Assembly (NCBI GenBank): GCA_015179045.1
Contig: WHUZ01000010.1
Location: 248,001 to 312,000 of the forward strand
Origin: Kalaharituber pfeilii
Lineage: Eukaryota; Ascomycota; Pezizomycetes; Pezizales; Pezizaceae
Direction: 5' to 3'
DNA length: 64,000 nt
Shown here: positions 9,935 through 19,345 of the stretch, one piece after another
Position numbering within the stretch: the first letter of the stretch is position 1
Layout of the letters: each line of letters starts with the position of its first letter
Translations under genes and position numbers: made by a program
Notes under the pieces: generated by a model
Seen by the model: only the letters and a program-made list of their open reading frames with translations
Told to the model about the DNA's origin: nothing
The model's database searches: none

Positions 9935-11637
9935 TCTTCATGGCACCCACCATAGAAAAGATGGAGAGGAGGTTGAGGGGGGTGGCAACCGGGGCGGAGG
10001 TGGAGGTTCCATCGTATGTTGATGACCTGGCGGCAACAATCCTGGACTGGCATGGCTATTGGGATATGGCGCGGCTCAGGGAGAAGGTGAAGATGGTGAT
10101 GGTGGAGGTGGCAGAAGAGGATCAAATCCCACTAGAAGAGTCGAAGTGGGAGATGATAACTTTCGGAGTGGGGAAAAGGTGGAAGAAGGAGGGGGAGATG
10201 CTGAAGTGGCTGGGAGTCATTTTCGATGAGAAGCTGACCTTCAGGGCGCATTGGCGAAATAGGCTGAGCAGGGCAAGGAGGCTGGCGGGGGCACTCTCGG
10301 GACTGGGCAACCGGGATTGGGGGATGTCACCACGGAGCTGGCGGCAGGCGTACACAGGGATGGTGAGGGCGGTGGCGATGTGGGGGAGTGAGATCGGGTG
10401 GAGAGGCCAGAAGGAGTGGAAGAAGGAGATGGAGCGAGTACAGCTGCAGGTTTTGAAGAGAGCAGCTGGAGGGGGGAGAGGTGCCGGGGTGGAAGGGGTG
10501 AATGCGGTATGCGGAGTGGAAGACGTGGAGACAGTCCTGGATGGCGCGCAAGCGAGAGCGATCGTCCGGGAGGTGGAGGCGCCGTCAGAGCTAGCGGAGC
10601 TCTGCACGGGTGACTTCAAGATGGGGAGTGAGGAGAGAGAAGAGGAGGCGAGAAATTGGAGAGACTGGGGGATGCAGTGGGCACTGGGGAAAGAAGACGG
10701 GTACGAGGCAGTGCTAGACCGCTGGCAGGGCCAGTGGGCAAGATTCGCCGGGGAGGAAGAAGAGATCTCGTGGGGAGGAGAATGCGAGAAGGTGGAAGTA
10801 GAGTTTGCAGAGAGGCTGGGGCGAAAGACGGGAGGGAGAGAGGAGTGGGAGACCTCGATTGAGGAGGCCGGAAGAGGGAGAGCGGTTCTCTTCTCGGATG
10901 GTAGTAAGGTCGGGGACAGCAAGGTGGGGGCGGGGGTGTGGGGGAGATCAGCGGTGGTGGCGGAGGTAGTAGGGAGAACGGCAACGGTTTTTGACGGGGA
11001 GGTGAGGGGGGTGACAAGGGCGCTGGAGGGTGTACCGGAGGAGGTACCGGTCCTGGTTTGCTTAGACTCTGAAGCTGCTGTCATGGAGGCAGGCAAGGAG
11101 GGAAAGGGAAAGACGGAGGATGTGAGAAGGGTGGTGAATGCAGTGGCGAGAAGAAAGAGGAAGGGGGGGGATGCGAAACTGTTGTGGGTAAAAGCTCACA
11201 TCGGAATCGCAGGCAATGAGAAGGCGGATGAGTGGGCGAAGAAGGGGACGGTGATGCAGGGGAAGGAGGTGGCCACCGGAAGTGGGGTGCGCCAGAGGGT
11301 GAAGGCGTGGAGGAAGGAGAAGAGAGAAGTGGAGGGTTTTGGAGGAGGAAAGGTCATGGAGTGGAATAGGATAGCAGTATCCAATTTCACTGCCTTGCGC
11401 CTGGAGAGAGGGAGGTGTGCAGTGTGGTTGAAGAGGATAGGGGCGGCTGAGTCGGATAAGTGCAGGTGCGGGGAGGTGCAAACCGGGGAGCACCTCGCTT
11501 TCCGATGCAGAAACCAGAAGAACCGTCCAGAAAGCTTTGAGAGGTGGGGCGACATGGAAAAGAATTGGAAGAGAAAGGCGGAGAATGGGGAGGAGTATGA
11601 CGTTTTGGAGAATTTCTTCGCTGGAGTCAAGTTCTAG
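9811..11637 (+). CDS. LINE-A ORF2 part 3: RT palm, RNase H, zinc knuckle
   Basis: Continues ORF2 in frame 1. GVPQGSPLSPVVF (RT motif 4) and SYVDDLAA (about 10009-10032, the catalytic YVDD) are intact. The thumb follows, with MLKWLGVIFDEKLTF and HWRNRLSRARRLAGALSGLG. RNase H: LFSDGS, FDGEVRG, CLDSEAA and GNEKADEWAKKG supply the D-E-D-D set (about 10880-11260). A final knuckle KCRCGEVQTGEHLAFRC (~11458-11508) is CCHC. Compared with the copy at 60.5-61.2 kb, four residues after SEAAVM are replaced by one, a small deletion inside RNase H. The stop at 11635-11637 is followed by a ~190-bp 3' UTR. Confidence 0.88.
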   Translation: MDGGIYGGREFEVWWDGKERGRGRSNVGVPQGSPLSPVVFLIFMAPTIEKMERRLRGVATGAEVEVPSYVDDLAATILDWHGYWDMARLREKVKMVMVEVAEEDQIPLEESKWEMITFGVGKRWKKEGEMLKWLGVIFDEKLTFRAHWRNRLSRARRLAGALSGLGNRDWGMSPRSWRQAYTGMVRAVAMWGSEIGWRGQKEWKKEMERVQLQVLKRAAGGGRGAGVEGVNAVCGVEDVETVLDGAQARAIVREVEAPSELAELCTGDFKMGSEEREEEARNWRDWGMQWALGKEDGYEAVLDRWQGQWARFAGEEEEISWGGECEKVEVEFAERLGRKTGGREEWETSIEEAGRGRAVLFSDGSKVGDSKVGAGVWGRSAVVAEVVGRTATVFDGEVRGVTRALEGVPEEVPVLVCLDSEAAVMEAGKEGKGKTEDVRRVVNAVARRKRKGGDAKLLWVKAHIGIAGNEKADEWAKKGTVMQGKEVATGSGVRQRVKAWRKEKREVEGFGGGKVMEWNRIAVSNFTALRLERGRCAVWLKRIGAAESDKCRCGEVQTGEHLAFRCRNQKNRPESFERWGDMEKNWKRKAENGEEYDVLENFFAGVKF

Positions 11638-11751
11638 AAGGTAGGAGAATGCGGGGTCAAGTTCCAGAAGCTAGGAGAGCGGGGGCGACGGCGCGTGGGG
11701 GCCATGTACGTAGAGAGTTAGTTTAGCCTGTCTCCGGGCTATGAGGGCTTG

Positions 11752-11823
11752 CCCAGGGACCCTGCCATGGCCAAGTGCTACAAGCGGGGTTATGTGATTT
11801 AAAAAAAAAAAAAAAAAAAAAAA
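11752..11823 (+). other. Family-A 3' stem-loop and poly(A)
   Basis: The 3' end reads CCCTGCCATGGCCAAG-TGCTACAAGCGGGGTTATGTGAT then A(>20). CCCTGC pairs with GCGGGG around a loop of about 20 nt. The same end occurs at 14.8, 20.8, 21.7, 44.5, 47.6, 57.2 and 60.3 kb. At 20.8 kb the pairing partner is GCAGGG, turning a T-G wobble into a T-A pair. In stringent-type LINEs such a 3' structure is what the reverse transcriptase recognises. Confidence 0.65.
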
Positions 11824-11836
11824 TACACAGTATCTC

Positions 11837-12360
11837 AACATCTGATTCTTTCGAGCTATAGCTGTCAGATTCAGTTTATTCTTCCTCATCTCAGGTGTCA
11901 GGCCGTACTAGGCATACTTGTCAACTTCAGCTTATTCTACTTCTCCTCGTGCCATCGGGCCGTACCAGTCGTACCTAACGAATTCAACTCATTTCACGCC
12001 GTCAGGCCGTACCAGAAATACCTATCAACTTCAGATCATTTCACGCCGGCAGGCCGTGCCAGGCATACTTATGAAATTCAGCTCATCCTACCTCATTTCG
12101 CACCGTCGGGCCATTCCAGCCATACGTGTCAAATTCAGCTCATTGTACCTCATCTCGTGCCATCGGGCTGCACCTGCTATACCTGTCAAATTCAGCTCAT
12201 TCTACCTCATCTCAGGCCGTCGGGTCATAGAGACATACCTGTCAACTTGAGCTCATTTGACGCCATCGTCCCGTACCTGTGGTGCCTATCAAATTCCACT
12301 CATTCTGCCTTATTTGACGTCACCGGGCAGGCCATATGTCAAATTCCGCTCATGCTGCAT
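11837..12360 (+). repeat. Dispersed ~57-bp satellite, block 1
   Basis: About nine copies of a unit built on TGTCAAATTCAGCTCATT, then CTACCTCATCTCRYGCCATC and GGGCCGTACC. The block is interrupted on its right by LINE-A2, which inserted into a unit. Further blocks are at 14353-14456, 15062-15290, 21361-21600 (inverted) and 43600-45670. Confidence 0.85.
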
Positions 12361-12586
12361 TTTTTTTTTTTTTTTTTTTTTTTATTCACGTAACCCCGCA
12401 TACAGGCTATCAGCCTATGGCAGGGACCCATATACCCGGGCCAGGTTTGGAACACCTAACGACGGAATCTACATGCACATCTTGAGCACTCAGTGCTCTC
12501 CGTCCCCGGCAACCCCAGATCGAGGCAGGCAAACCAGTACTCGACCGGGTCGCCCTCCACACCTTCTTGCTTCCGCCCTTTCTCCT

Positions 12587-12805
12587 CTAGGTCCTCCCAG
12601 GCTGCCAGGTGACATGCACCCCATCTTTGCCCTTCCTCTGGGGTCGCTCCAGTTCGGTGCACCTGAACACCACATGCTCAGCACTCCATGCCTCACCACA
12701 TGTGCATTGTACCTCCTCGCCACTGACCATCCTCCTCCACATAGCTCCGCCTTTTCCAGTCCGTAGCCATGTGTAATTTGTGAGTGCTCTCCTGCCCCAC
12801 TTCAC
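12587..12805 (-). pseudogene. LINE-A2 C-terminal zinc knuckle
   Basis: Matches the end of LINE-A ORF2: ALTNYTWLRTGKG, then CTCGEAWSAEHVVFRC, a CCHC knuckle of the same spacing as in LINE-A1. It is separated from the RNase H part of the same reading by the solo LTR and by small lesions. Confidence 0.75.
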
Positions 12806-12898
12806 GAATTTGCCCTTCCCAAACCCTGCACGCTCCCTCTCCTCTTTTCTTTTTCGAACTAACTCTTGACGCAGCCCACCCTCAGTGGCCTGCCCATC

Positions 12899-13074
12899 TG
12901 TTGAGCTTTGGGTAGAAAGAGATGATTGTTATTCCTTCGTAGAGAGAGTAGCCAAAGTAATACACCTATATACATAGAGCATGGGGTTGCTCTCGGGCCC
13001 TTACCACCCTTTATCACGGACCTCTCTGATATCCGACACCTCCGACACTCCGACATTACTGTAGATCTCTAACA
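12899..13074. mobile_element. Solo copia-type LTR (176 bp)
   Basis: Starts TGTTGAGCTTTGGG and ends GATCTCTAACA, with the 5-bp TSD ccatc at 12894-12898 and 13075-13079. The sequence is almost identical to the two LTRs of the TRIM at 17074-18051. It lies inside LINE-A2 and is therefore younger than it. Confidence 0.93.
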
Positions 13075-13592
13075 CCATCATACCTCATGCACTTGGCCCC
13101 CTCTTTGGCCAACTCATCTGCCTTCTCATTGCCTTCTATCCCTACGTGGGCCTTGACCCATGCCAGCTTCACTGCATCCGCCTCCCTTAGCCTTTGCCGC
13201 CTCTCTGCAATCAGCTCTATCACCCGTGCTAGGTCTGCAGTCCTTGCCTTGCCACTTTTTCCTGCTTTCTGGACTGCACTGATAGCTGCCTGAGAGTCTG
13301 CGAGTAGTAGCACTTTTTCACTGCCATCAACTGCTTCTAGGGCACTCTTCATTCCTGAGACCTCGCCGTCCCACACAGTTGCTTTTGTGCCTACCCACCG
13401 GGACCCTTCTGACTTACCTGCTACCACCTGCCTCCAGCACCATCCGCCACCAACACTGCCTTCCTCACTGCGGCTGCCATCTGTGACAATAGCTACCGAG
13501 TCACTCTTAGCCTCATTGATGGCCTTTTCCCATTTGGCTGGGGTGTCTTCCTTGCACAGCTTGAGGTCAATGACCTCAATGTCTGCCTGCAC
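13075..13592 (-). pseudogene. LINE-A2 RNase H domain
   Basis: Type I RNase H fold that removes RNA from the RNA-DNA hybrid. IVTDGSRSEEGSVGGGW holds the first Asp, VWDGEVSGMKSALEAV the Glu, LLADSQAAISAVQKAG the second Asp, and WVKAHVGIEGNEKADELAKEG the conserved His and last Asp. The domain looks complete. The reading is cut by the LTR at 13074 and is open upstream to 13592. Confidence 0.85.
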
Positions 13593-13784
13593 TAGGTGTA
13601 CATCTCGTCCCTAGGACACTCTCTCCTCCTCATCGACCTCGAGAGTGCTGGCAATCTTTCCGGCTACTGACTCAAATCCATCATTTTTGTCTGTAGCATA
13701 ACCCAAGCTAAAGTCTCTCCAGTCCCTCCCCCTCTCACCCTCAAAGTCTGGGTCTGAGGCTACCATTCCACTGAAGCTTTCAGG

Positions 13785-14324
13785 TCACAGGTCCCCCACT
13801 CCTGTAGGGTCCCTCACTGATCTCAGTGCATATCTTGCTTGGCCTTGATCGAGGATCGTCGTTACACTCTCTACTCCAGCAATGGCCTCGACCTTTACTC
13901 TCGCTGCCCCTTGAACTGCACCAGTGCATTTGCGGAGTGCTTGATACTGCAACCTCTCAAATTCCTCTCTCCACTGCTTCTGGCCTCTCCACCCAATTTC
14001 GGACCCCCAAAGGGCCACTGCCCTTACCATGCCTGTATAAGCCTTTCTCCATGAGATAGGTCTCATTCCCCATTGAGAGTTGCCTAGTCCAGACAGTGCG
14101 CCCATGAGTTTTCTGGCTTTCTCGATCCGGCTTTTCCAGTGGAGGTCGAAATCAAGAGTACTGTCACAAATCACCCCTAGCCACTTGCACCTCTCAACAT
14201 CTTCCCTTCTCTTGGCCTTCTTGCCCATGACTAGGACCTCCTCCTTTGAGGTCTCCAGTGGTAGACCGTGAGCTTCCGCAACCTCCCTGACTACTCCTGC
14301 AATTCTCTCCCCAACTCTTCTCAT
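13785..14324 (-). pseudogene. LINE-A2 RT thumb/connection region
   Basis: Homologous to the post-YVDD part of LINE-A1: CKWLGVICDSTLDFDLHWK, ARKLMGALSGLGNSQWGM, RKAYTGMVRAVALWGSEIGW. The element is truncated just upstream, so the catalytic palm is missing. A small gap to the RNase H reading at 13592 contains frame breaks. Confidence 0.8.
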
Positions 14325-14456
14325 ATCCTTTCCTCCTTCCCAATCCAGAATGGCTCATGCTCCATTATCTCGTGCCATCGGATCAGGCCACCCATACCTG
14401 TAGAATTGAGCTCATTCTAGCTCATCTCACGCCATCGGGCCGTACCAGGGATACTT

Positions 14457-15061
14457 TTTTTTTTTTTATATCAGTGATCGCGTGCCGCTCTATGGGCTAT
14501 GGCGATTCCTAAATACATATAAGGAGAATAGAGAGAATGAGAGTATTATGAAAAGAAAATATGAAAAGGAAATAATGCCCTTGTCCCTCCGGATATCCCA
14601 AATAATGTGCTGATCTTTACTCCTCCATTTGTCCAATCAGAGTCAGTAGGGGATCCCTTTCTCCGCCCTCTGGGGGTCTGCAGATATCCCCCCTTCCACC
14701 CGGCCATATCCTTTCTTTCCAGACCCGGCATTCGTCTAGTAGGTGGCTCGTCGGTTCTTCTCTTTTTTTTTTTTTTTTTTTAATCACGTAACCCCGCTTG
14801 CAGCGCCAAGCCATGGCAGGGTCCCTGGGCAAGCCCTCAAAGGCCGGAGACAGGCTTAACAAAGAAATTTCTATCTACTTCTAAAAGCTGATTCCAGAAA
14901 CTTCCGGACGGTTCTTCCGGTTTCTGCATCAGGGAGGCTCCCCTATATCTCTCCACCTCTCCCCCTCCCCTCTTCTCCACACCTTCGCAGTTTCCTCCAC
15001 ACCTTCGCAACCCGGAACGATATCCCCCGACCCGGGTCGGCAAGTCGTTTCTTCTCGTTCC
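14457..15061 (-). mobile_element. LINE-B 3' fragment with a nested LINE-A fragment
   Basis: Family-B poly(A) and stem-loop lie at 14457-14505. The rest is a C-terminal ORF2 piece (SHLLDECRVWKERIWPGG, like the LINE-B knuckle region at 52.2 kb). TSD ccagggatactt/ccagaaatactt (about 14445-14456 and 15062-15073). A LINE-A 3' UTR fragment is nested within it at 14763-15044. Confidence 0.8.
14763..15044 (-). mobile_element. LINE-A 3' UTR fragment nested in LINE-B
   Basis: Poly(T), then the family-A stem-loop and ~220 bp of family-A 3' UTR (it shares AAATTTCTATCTACTTCTAA with 20.7 kb, read on the other strand). TSD tcggttcttctc/tcgtttcttctc at 14751-14762 and 15045-15056. Together with the surrounding LINE-B and satellite it gives a three-level order of insertion. 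Confidence 0.85.
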
Positions 15062-15779
15062 CCAGAAATACTTGTTAACTTCAGCTCATTTCACGCCATC
15101 AGGCTGGACCTGCTATGCCTGTCAAATTCAGCTCATTGTACCTCACCTCACGCTGTAAGGTCAGGCATGCCATACGTGTCAAATTGATCGTATTTGCCTT
15201 CTCTCGGGTTGTCGGGTCGGACCTACTATATCTATTGAAGTCAGCTCGTCTTTCCATATCTCGCGCCGTCAAAGGAGACCTCTCATAGGTGTTGAGTAAA
15301 GTTCATGTTGCCACATCGCGTGCCGGTAGGGTGCGACCTGCCATATCTCATACTGTCAACAGGGGGGCTGCCACACTTGTAAATATGTGTTGCGATACTG
15401 GTGTTAATAAACATCTCAGTCCGTCAGCGTGTTGTACTATGTCTCACTGCTATGATACTTTCGGCTGCAGTATAAAACCGCAGGCTATTATATATGACAG
15501 GACTATGTTGAAGTACATTGAAGTTTACAGCAGTTGGTGCTAAGCAATATCAAATGGACTATTTTGTATAATTCATTTGATATTGTTTATTTTTTCAAGT
15601 ATTTAAAGCTCAGTTCAAGGACCTGAGGTACGTAGCTACTCTAGCATTCACAAGCATCCGGTACAGTACCTTACATAGCTTTCACTCCTATGCTACGTTA
15701 CTACCGACCCTGGCCCCTGGACATTGTGATACTTACTACAATAAGTAATTCTTTCTTTATCTCTCACTATTACTCTCTG

Positions 15780-16080
15780 CTACTGCCATTACTCTCGCCT
15801 GCTATCGCTGCCTGCTATCGCTGCCTGCTATCGCTGCCTGCTATCGCTCCCTGCCATCAATCGCTCTCTGCTATCACTCTCTGCTATCGCTCGCTGCTAT
15901 CACTGCCTGCTATCGCTCCCTGCCATCAGTCGCTCTCTGCTATCACTCTCTGCTATCGCTCGCTGCTATCACTCTCTGCTATTGCTCACTGCCATCGCTC
16001 ACTGCCATCACTCACTGCCATCGCTCACTTCCACTGCTCGCTGCCACTGCTCGCTGCTATCGCTTACTGCTATTACTATT
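15780..16080 (+). repeat. Minisatellite (CTATCGCTNNCTG)n
   Basis: About 22 copies of a 12-13 bp unit such as CTGCTATCGCTG / CTGCCATCACTC. It stays open in frame (within 15690-16289) as a Leu/Ser/Ala/Cys-rich peptide, continuing into a unique stretch MAGTANDIENIVAFSPELRQ from an ATG at about 16086. That last part could be the start of a truncated gag or host exon but shows no recognisable domain. Bases 15291-15779 hold no supportable gene. Confidence 0.75.
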
Positions 16081-16277
16081 TTACTATGGCAGGCACAGCA
16101 AACGATATTGAGAATATTGTCGCTTTTTCGCCAGAGCTCCGGCAAGAATTTCAACTTTATATCCAAGCTCAACATCATACCAACCGATACCGTATTGACC
16201 CTACCAGACTACGTACAATTAGACGATTTGTACTGAATCCAGAGCTACATGCCTCAAATAATGAGGAACATCATGCT

Positions 16278-16432
16278 CGCCGGAGGTAATGGACTGGGCG
16301 GCGGAGCAACCGGTCATATTTTCACTTTATCTCCTTATCTGTTACATATTTTTCCGGTGATTATCATTCATGTATCTAAACCCTCGCCATAGCCTGCAAG
16401 GCGGCATGCGAGTAATGATATAAAAAAAAAAA
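16278..16432 (+). mobile_element. LINE-B 3' end, copy of 48623-48805
   Basis: 3' UTR plus the family-B stem-loop in the GCCT..AGGC stem form and poly(A). It is nearly identical, with its downstream flank, to the reverse complement of 48.44-48.78 kb. The two are therefore duplicates of one insertion, not independent insertions. Confidence 0.8.
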
Positions 16433-16477
16433 AATAAGCGAGTATATATATTACATATAGGTACATCGAGGTACATT

Positions 16478-16588
16478 CATGTTCGCCGCTGGGCCAGGTG
16501 TTCGTGGCTGGGCTGGCCCCGTGAAAAACACCATATGTTTTTCACGGGGCCGGCCGGTTCGCGAACCGGAAAATGTTCGTCGGTGGGC
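16478..16588. repeat. Compound palindrome (GGCCGG/TTCGCGAA family), copy 1
   Basis: Holds a 16-bp-arm hairpin, GGCCCCGTGAAAAACA with loop CCATA, followed by the palindrome CCGGTTCGCGAACCGG, between direct repeats of TTCGYCGSTGGGCCAG. Related blocks lie at 48443-48590 and 49999-50110. Function unknown. Confidence 0.75.
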
Positions 16589-17073
16589 CAGAACAAATAA
16601 CTGGCAAGCGGAAGCAGATTACTGAATGAGGCTAATGGCCAAATACAGCCTAGATGCGTACTAACATAAGGATTGCACCAATGGTTGAGCAGCATCTTAG
16701 TGGTCTTCTCTCTCGTCATTATACTACATGTAAAGTATGTATGCATGTCATCATTACCTGATCATTCAGTACCTGATCGTTCAGTACTTATTCACATCGT
16801 CTACAATATCTGTTCATTCTCCTGCAACAAATTCTGTACCGGTTAACTAAATAGTAACGATACAGCCACTCTCTCTACATTCTTCTCGCATTGTGTACCT
16901 ACGTACTCAAGAACAATTCGGATTATCCTATAGCTCATGTGCTATCGCTGTATTCCTTACATGAGGGCACGTGGTTCTGTGGTGACAGACTGTAGCAACT
17001 CAGCAGAGTACAATGTAGACAGAGAGAAGAATCTCGAGCCAGGAGGGCTGTAACCAGCAACTGGGTAGCTGCC

Positions 17074-17249
17074 TGTTGAGCTTTGGGTAGAAAGAGATGA
17101 TTGTTATTCCTTCGTAGAGAGAGTAGCCAAAGTAATACACCTATATACATAGAGCATGAGGTTGCTCTCGGGCCCTTACCACCCTTTATCACGGACCTCT
17201 CTGATATCCGACACCTCCGACACTCCGACATTACTGTAGATCTCTAACA
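17074..17249 (-). repeat. 3' LTR of the TRIM
   Basis: TG..CA termini (TGTTGAGC..CTCTAACA as read on the plus strand). Almost identical to 17876-18051, which indicates recent insertion. Confidence 0.92.
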
Positions 17250-17259
17250 CACCCCCTCA
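17250..17259 (-). promoter_or_regulatory. Polypurine tract of the TRIM
   Basis: The plus strand reads CACCCCCTCA directly after the LTR. On the minus strand this is TGAGGGGGTG directly upstream of the 3' LTR, the normal place for second-strand priming. Confidence 0.75.
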
Positions 17260-17857
17260 ACCGAAATGCTCTAGCCAAACACAAGACGTAATACAGAACT
17301 GTTGACCTCGATAAAAACCTTTCCAGTGCGAAAACCCTGTGGGACAAAAACGCATCGTGGTAGAGAAAAAGAGTGTTCAACACAGACAAGACAGACAAGA
17401 CAGACAAGACAGACAGAAAGACAAACAGCTCCACTCAACTAGAGTGGACTCATCACCTCACTGAGGTGGGACTTACTACTTGACCCAAGTAGGCGACTTG
17501 TTCAACTAGAACAGTCTCATCACTTCACAGAAGTGGGACGTATGTACTACCCGACCCGAGTAGACAGGCTCAACTAGAGCACACTGCTTCGCTCAACTAG
17601 AGCATGTGCAGACACATCATCACTTCACTGAAGTGGAAACATAGACAGATGATGTTTCTCTAGTACATTGCTGTACGTGCTATTCTTGCTCGAGGGGGAC
17701 AAGGGAATTAAGACCATGAAGACTAGACATTGTATAGGAGGAAAGGAGGACGTAAAAGGAGCAGGTAGGAACAGGAGTACGACAGAGGAATTCTGAGTGC
17801 GACGACGACTGCGACTGTAATGGTAATGCGACTTGAATGCGGCTTGGCTATATGGCA

Positions 17858-17875
17858 CTATCCGGGCTCATAACC
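17858..17875 (-). promoter_or_regulatory. Primer-binding site, initiator Met half-tRNA
   Basis: Plus strand CTATCCGGGCTCATAACC. GGGCTCATAACC equals the anticodon-arm sequence of initiator Met-tRNA, so the minus-strand RNA would pair with an internal tRNA fragment. It abuts the 5' LTR with no gap. Confidence 0.75.
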
Positions 17876-18051
17876 TGTTGAGCTTTGGGTAGAAAGAGAT
17901 GATTGTTATTCCTTCGTAGAGAGAGTAGCCAAAGTAATACACCTATATACATAGAGCATGAGGTTGCTCTTGGGCCCTTACCACCCTTTATCACGGACCT
18001 CTCTGATATCCGACACCTCCGACACTCCGACATTACTGTAGATCTCTAACA
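17876..18051 (-). repeat. 5' LTR of the TRIM
   Basis: A 176-bp LTR whose outer flank carries the ctgcc duplication. Bases 18057-19080 downstream contain no supportable gene. The ~30-bp repeat shared with 3.9 kb lies at 18384-18416 and a single inverted satellite unit near 18470-18500. Confidence 0.92.
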
Positions 18052-19084
18052 CTGCCTATAGGTAGCCGGCAACTGTGGACTTGTCGGCTATTAGCAGCCA
18101 AATACTTGTCTATAGATTGCACAGCAAAGTGTATGAATACCATATGTAATGATGATAATATTCAATTTAGTACAAAGCACATTACGAAATGGCTATGGTT
18201 GTGCTAGCACTATAAGATTTGGGCATATTTTACAAACTGCACAGTATGTAATGCAGACAATACCGGATAAATTCGGAAACGTGTATGTACGCCAAGTCGG
18301 CTTTATTTATAGCTGGCAATTTTTGAATTTGAAATTCACTAATGTAATGTGGTCGTTCCGTTAAGCTACGATGCATACCGAAGTAATAACACCACACTTT
18401 TTGGTACAGTAGTCCTATAACCTAAGCTCAAACTAATAAGCATGACAGGTCTCATTCGCCGGTGCCAGACATGGCAACATGAGCTGAATTTGACAGGTAT
18501 TTATTCCTGGCTCTGCCGGCTGAAGGGGGCTACAAAGTAACGAGAGCATAGTTGCTTTGCGAAGCTTAAGGGTAATGATTTTTTCCTTCTGCAGTCTGTG
18601 GTTGATTAAGATGAGAAAAGCACAATTTGATCATGATCGCCTCATGCATGTACATATGCAAGTGCTGTGGTGACGACGACGGAATGGGTTAATGCAAGCT
18701 GGGCATGGATAAGGTAGCACGTGGAGATAAGGGCAGCACGTGAGTCGATATCTAATAAGTATAAAATTTTTCCTCTTCTTGGCGTGACACTGGAAGTTTT
18801 CCGACTGGATAAGAAAGTGAAGCCTGCAGTTCATCCGATTTGATAATTCGTATATAGATTTCCTGTACTCTAGCATAAGTATATATATAGATTTCCTGTA
18901 CTCTAGCACATACAATCAACAACCTTCTCTTCTCTTCTTTTTCGCACTCCGCCAGTTCTCACCGCTCCGGTTCATCGCAAGGCAGTAGTTGATACTATCT
19001 ATCTATCTTACAGTGCTAAAATACTGGCGACTCTTTGTCCCCTTCCCTCTCGTCGAAATCTTCCCAGTGTCCAGGTAAAACTGC

Positions 19085-19345
19085 CCCGTTTTGTGAGTAC
19101 GATTTATGGGTAGTACTTGACCTCCGGGTCCCAGTGTACGGTGGCCTTGCGAGTGGGCTTGGAGACGGCGGGTTCGGCGATGCTGTTGGAGCGTGCGACA
19201 GCTGGGTGAGGGGCCTCGGTGTGGTAGTACTTGGTGGTGACCCTGCCGCCGTTCTTATGGCAGATCTCCTCGTAGTAGGAAGCTTCCCGACCGTACTCGA
19301 CGGGCAAGTTGACCCTGATGTTGCCGCTGCGTCGGGGGACCTCCT
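19085..19345 (-). pseudogene. Unidentified protein-coding fragment
   Basis: The open minus-strand frame reads like real coding sequence (GC-rich third positions). It includes RVNLPVEYGREASYYEEICH, NGGRVTTKYYHTEAPHPAVA and VHWDPEVKYYP. I do not recognise the family. It has no start or stop context and ends on the right against sequence similar to the MULE-like TIR (19330-19445: GGGGGACCTCCTCTCG, then CTTAGCCGAAAAAATTAGTATCCGGA-like sequence as in 940-1000). It may be an exon remnant or a gene piece captured beside a transposon end. Confidence 0.4.

Larger units (their letters stand above)
4702..11823 (+). mobile_element. Full-length Tad1-type LINE, family A (LINE-A1)
   Basis: A 7.1-kb non-LTR retrotransposon with a perfect 13-bp TSD, tacacagtatctc (4689-4701 and 11824-11836), and poly(A) at the 3' end. 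Order: 5' UTR (4702-5121), ORF1 with coiled coil, RRM-like region and two CCHC knuckles, ORF2 with AP-like endonuclease, reverse transcriptase, RNase H and a C-terminal CCHC, then a 3' UTR ending in the family-A stem-loop. ORF1 and ORF2 each carry at least two frame breaks, so this copy is probably dead although young (perfect TSD, close relative at 60.3-61.2 kb). The sense strand is strikingly purine-rich throughout the coding part. Confidence 0.93.
12361..14352 (-). mobile_element. 5'-truncated LINE-A copy (LINE-A2) in satellite
   Basis: Minus-strand LINE with its poly(A) (poly-T on the plus strand) at 12361 and a family-A 3' end (GTAACCCCGCATACAGGCTA and onward). A 13-bp TSD with one mismatch, gctcatgctgcat/gctcatgctccat, lies at 12348-12360 and 14353-14365. 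It retains the RT thumb, RNase H and C-terminal knuckle and is 5'-truncated within the palm. It is itself interrupted by a copia-type solo LTR (12899-13074). Confidence 0.9.
17074..18051 (-). mobile_element. Copia-type TRIM (miniature LTR retrotransposon), complete
   Basis: Two 176-bp LTRs (17074-17249 and 17876-18051) enclose only 626 bp and are flanked by the perfect 5-bp TSD ctgcc (17069-17073 and 18052-18056). On the minus strand the 5' LTR is followed at once by GGTTATGAGCCCGGATAG, complementary to the anticodon arm of initiator Met-tRNA (the half-tRNA priming used by copia). A polypurine tract GAGGGGGTG abuts the 3' LTR. No gag or pol frame is present. The interior is built of short repeats (CAACTAGAGC, CATCACTTCACTGAAGTGG, GACAGACAA). 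It must be mobilised in trans. Confidence 0.92.
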
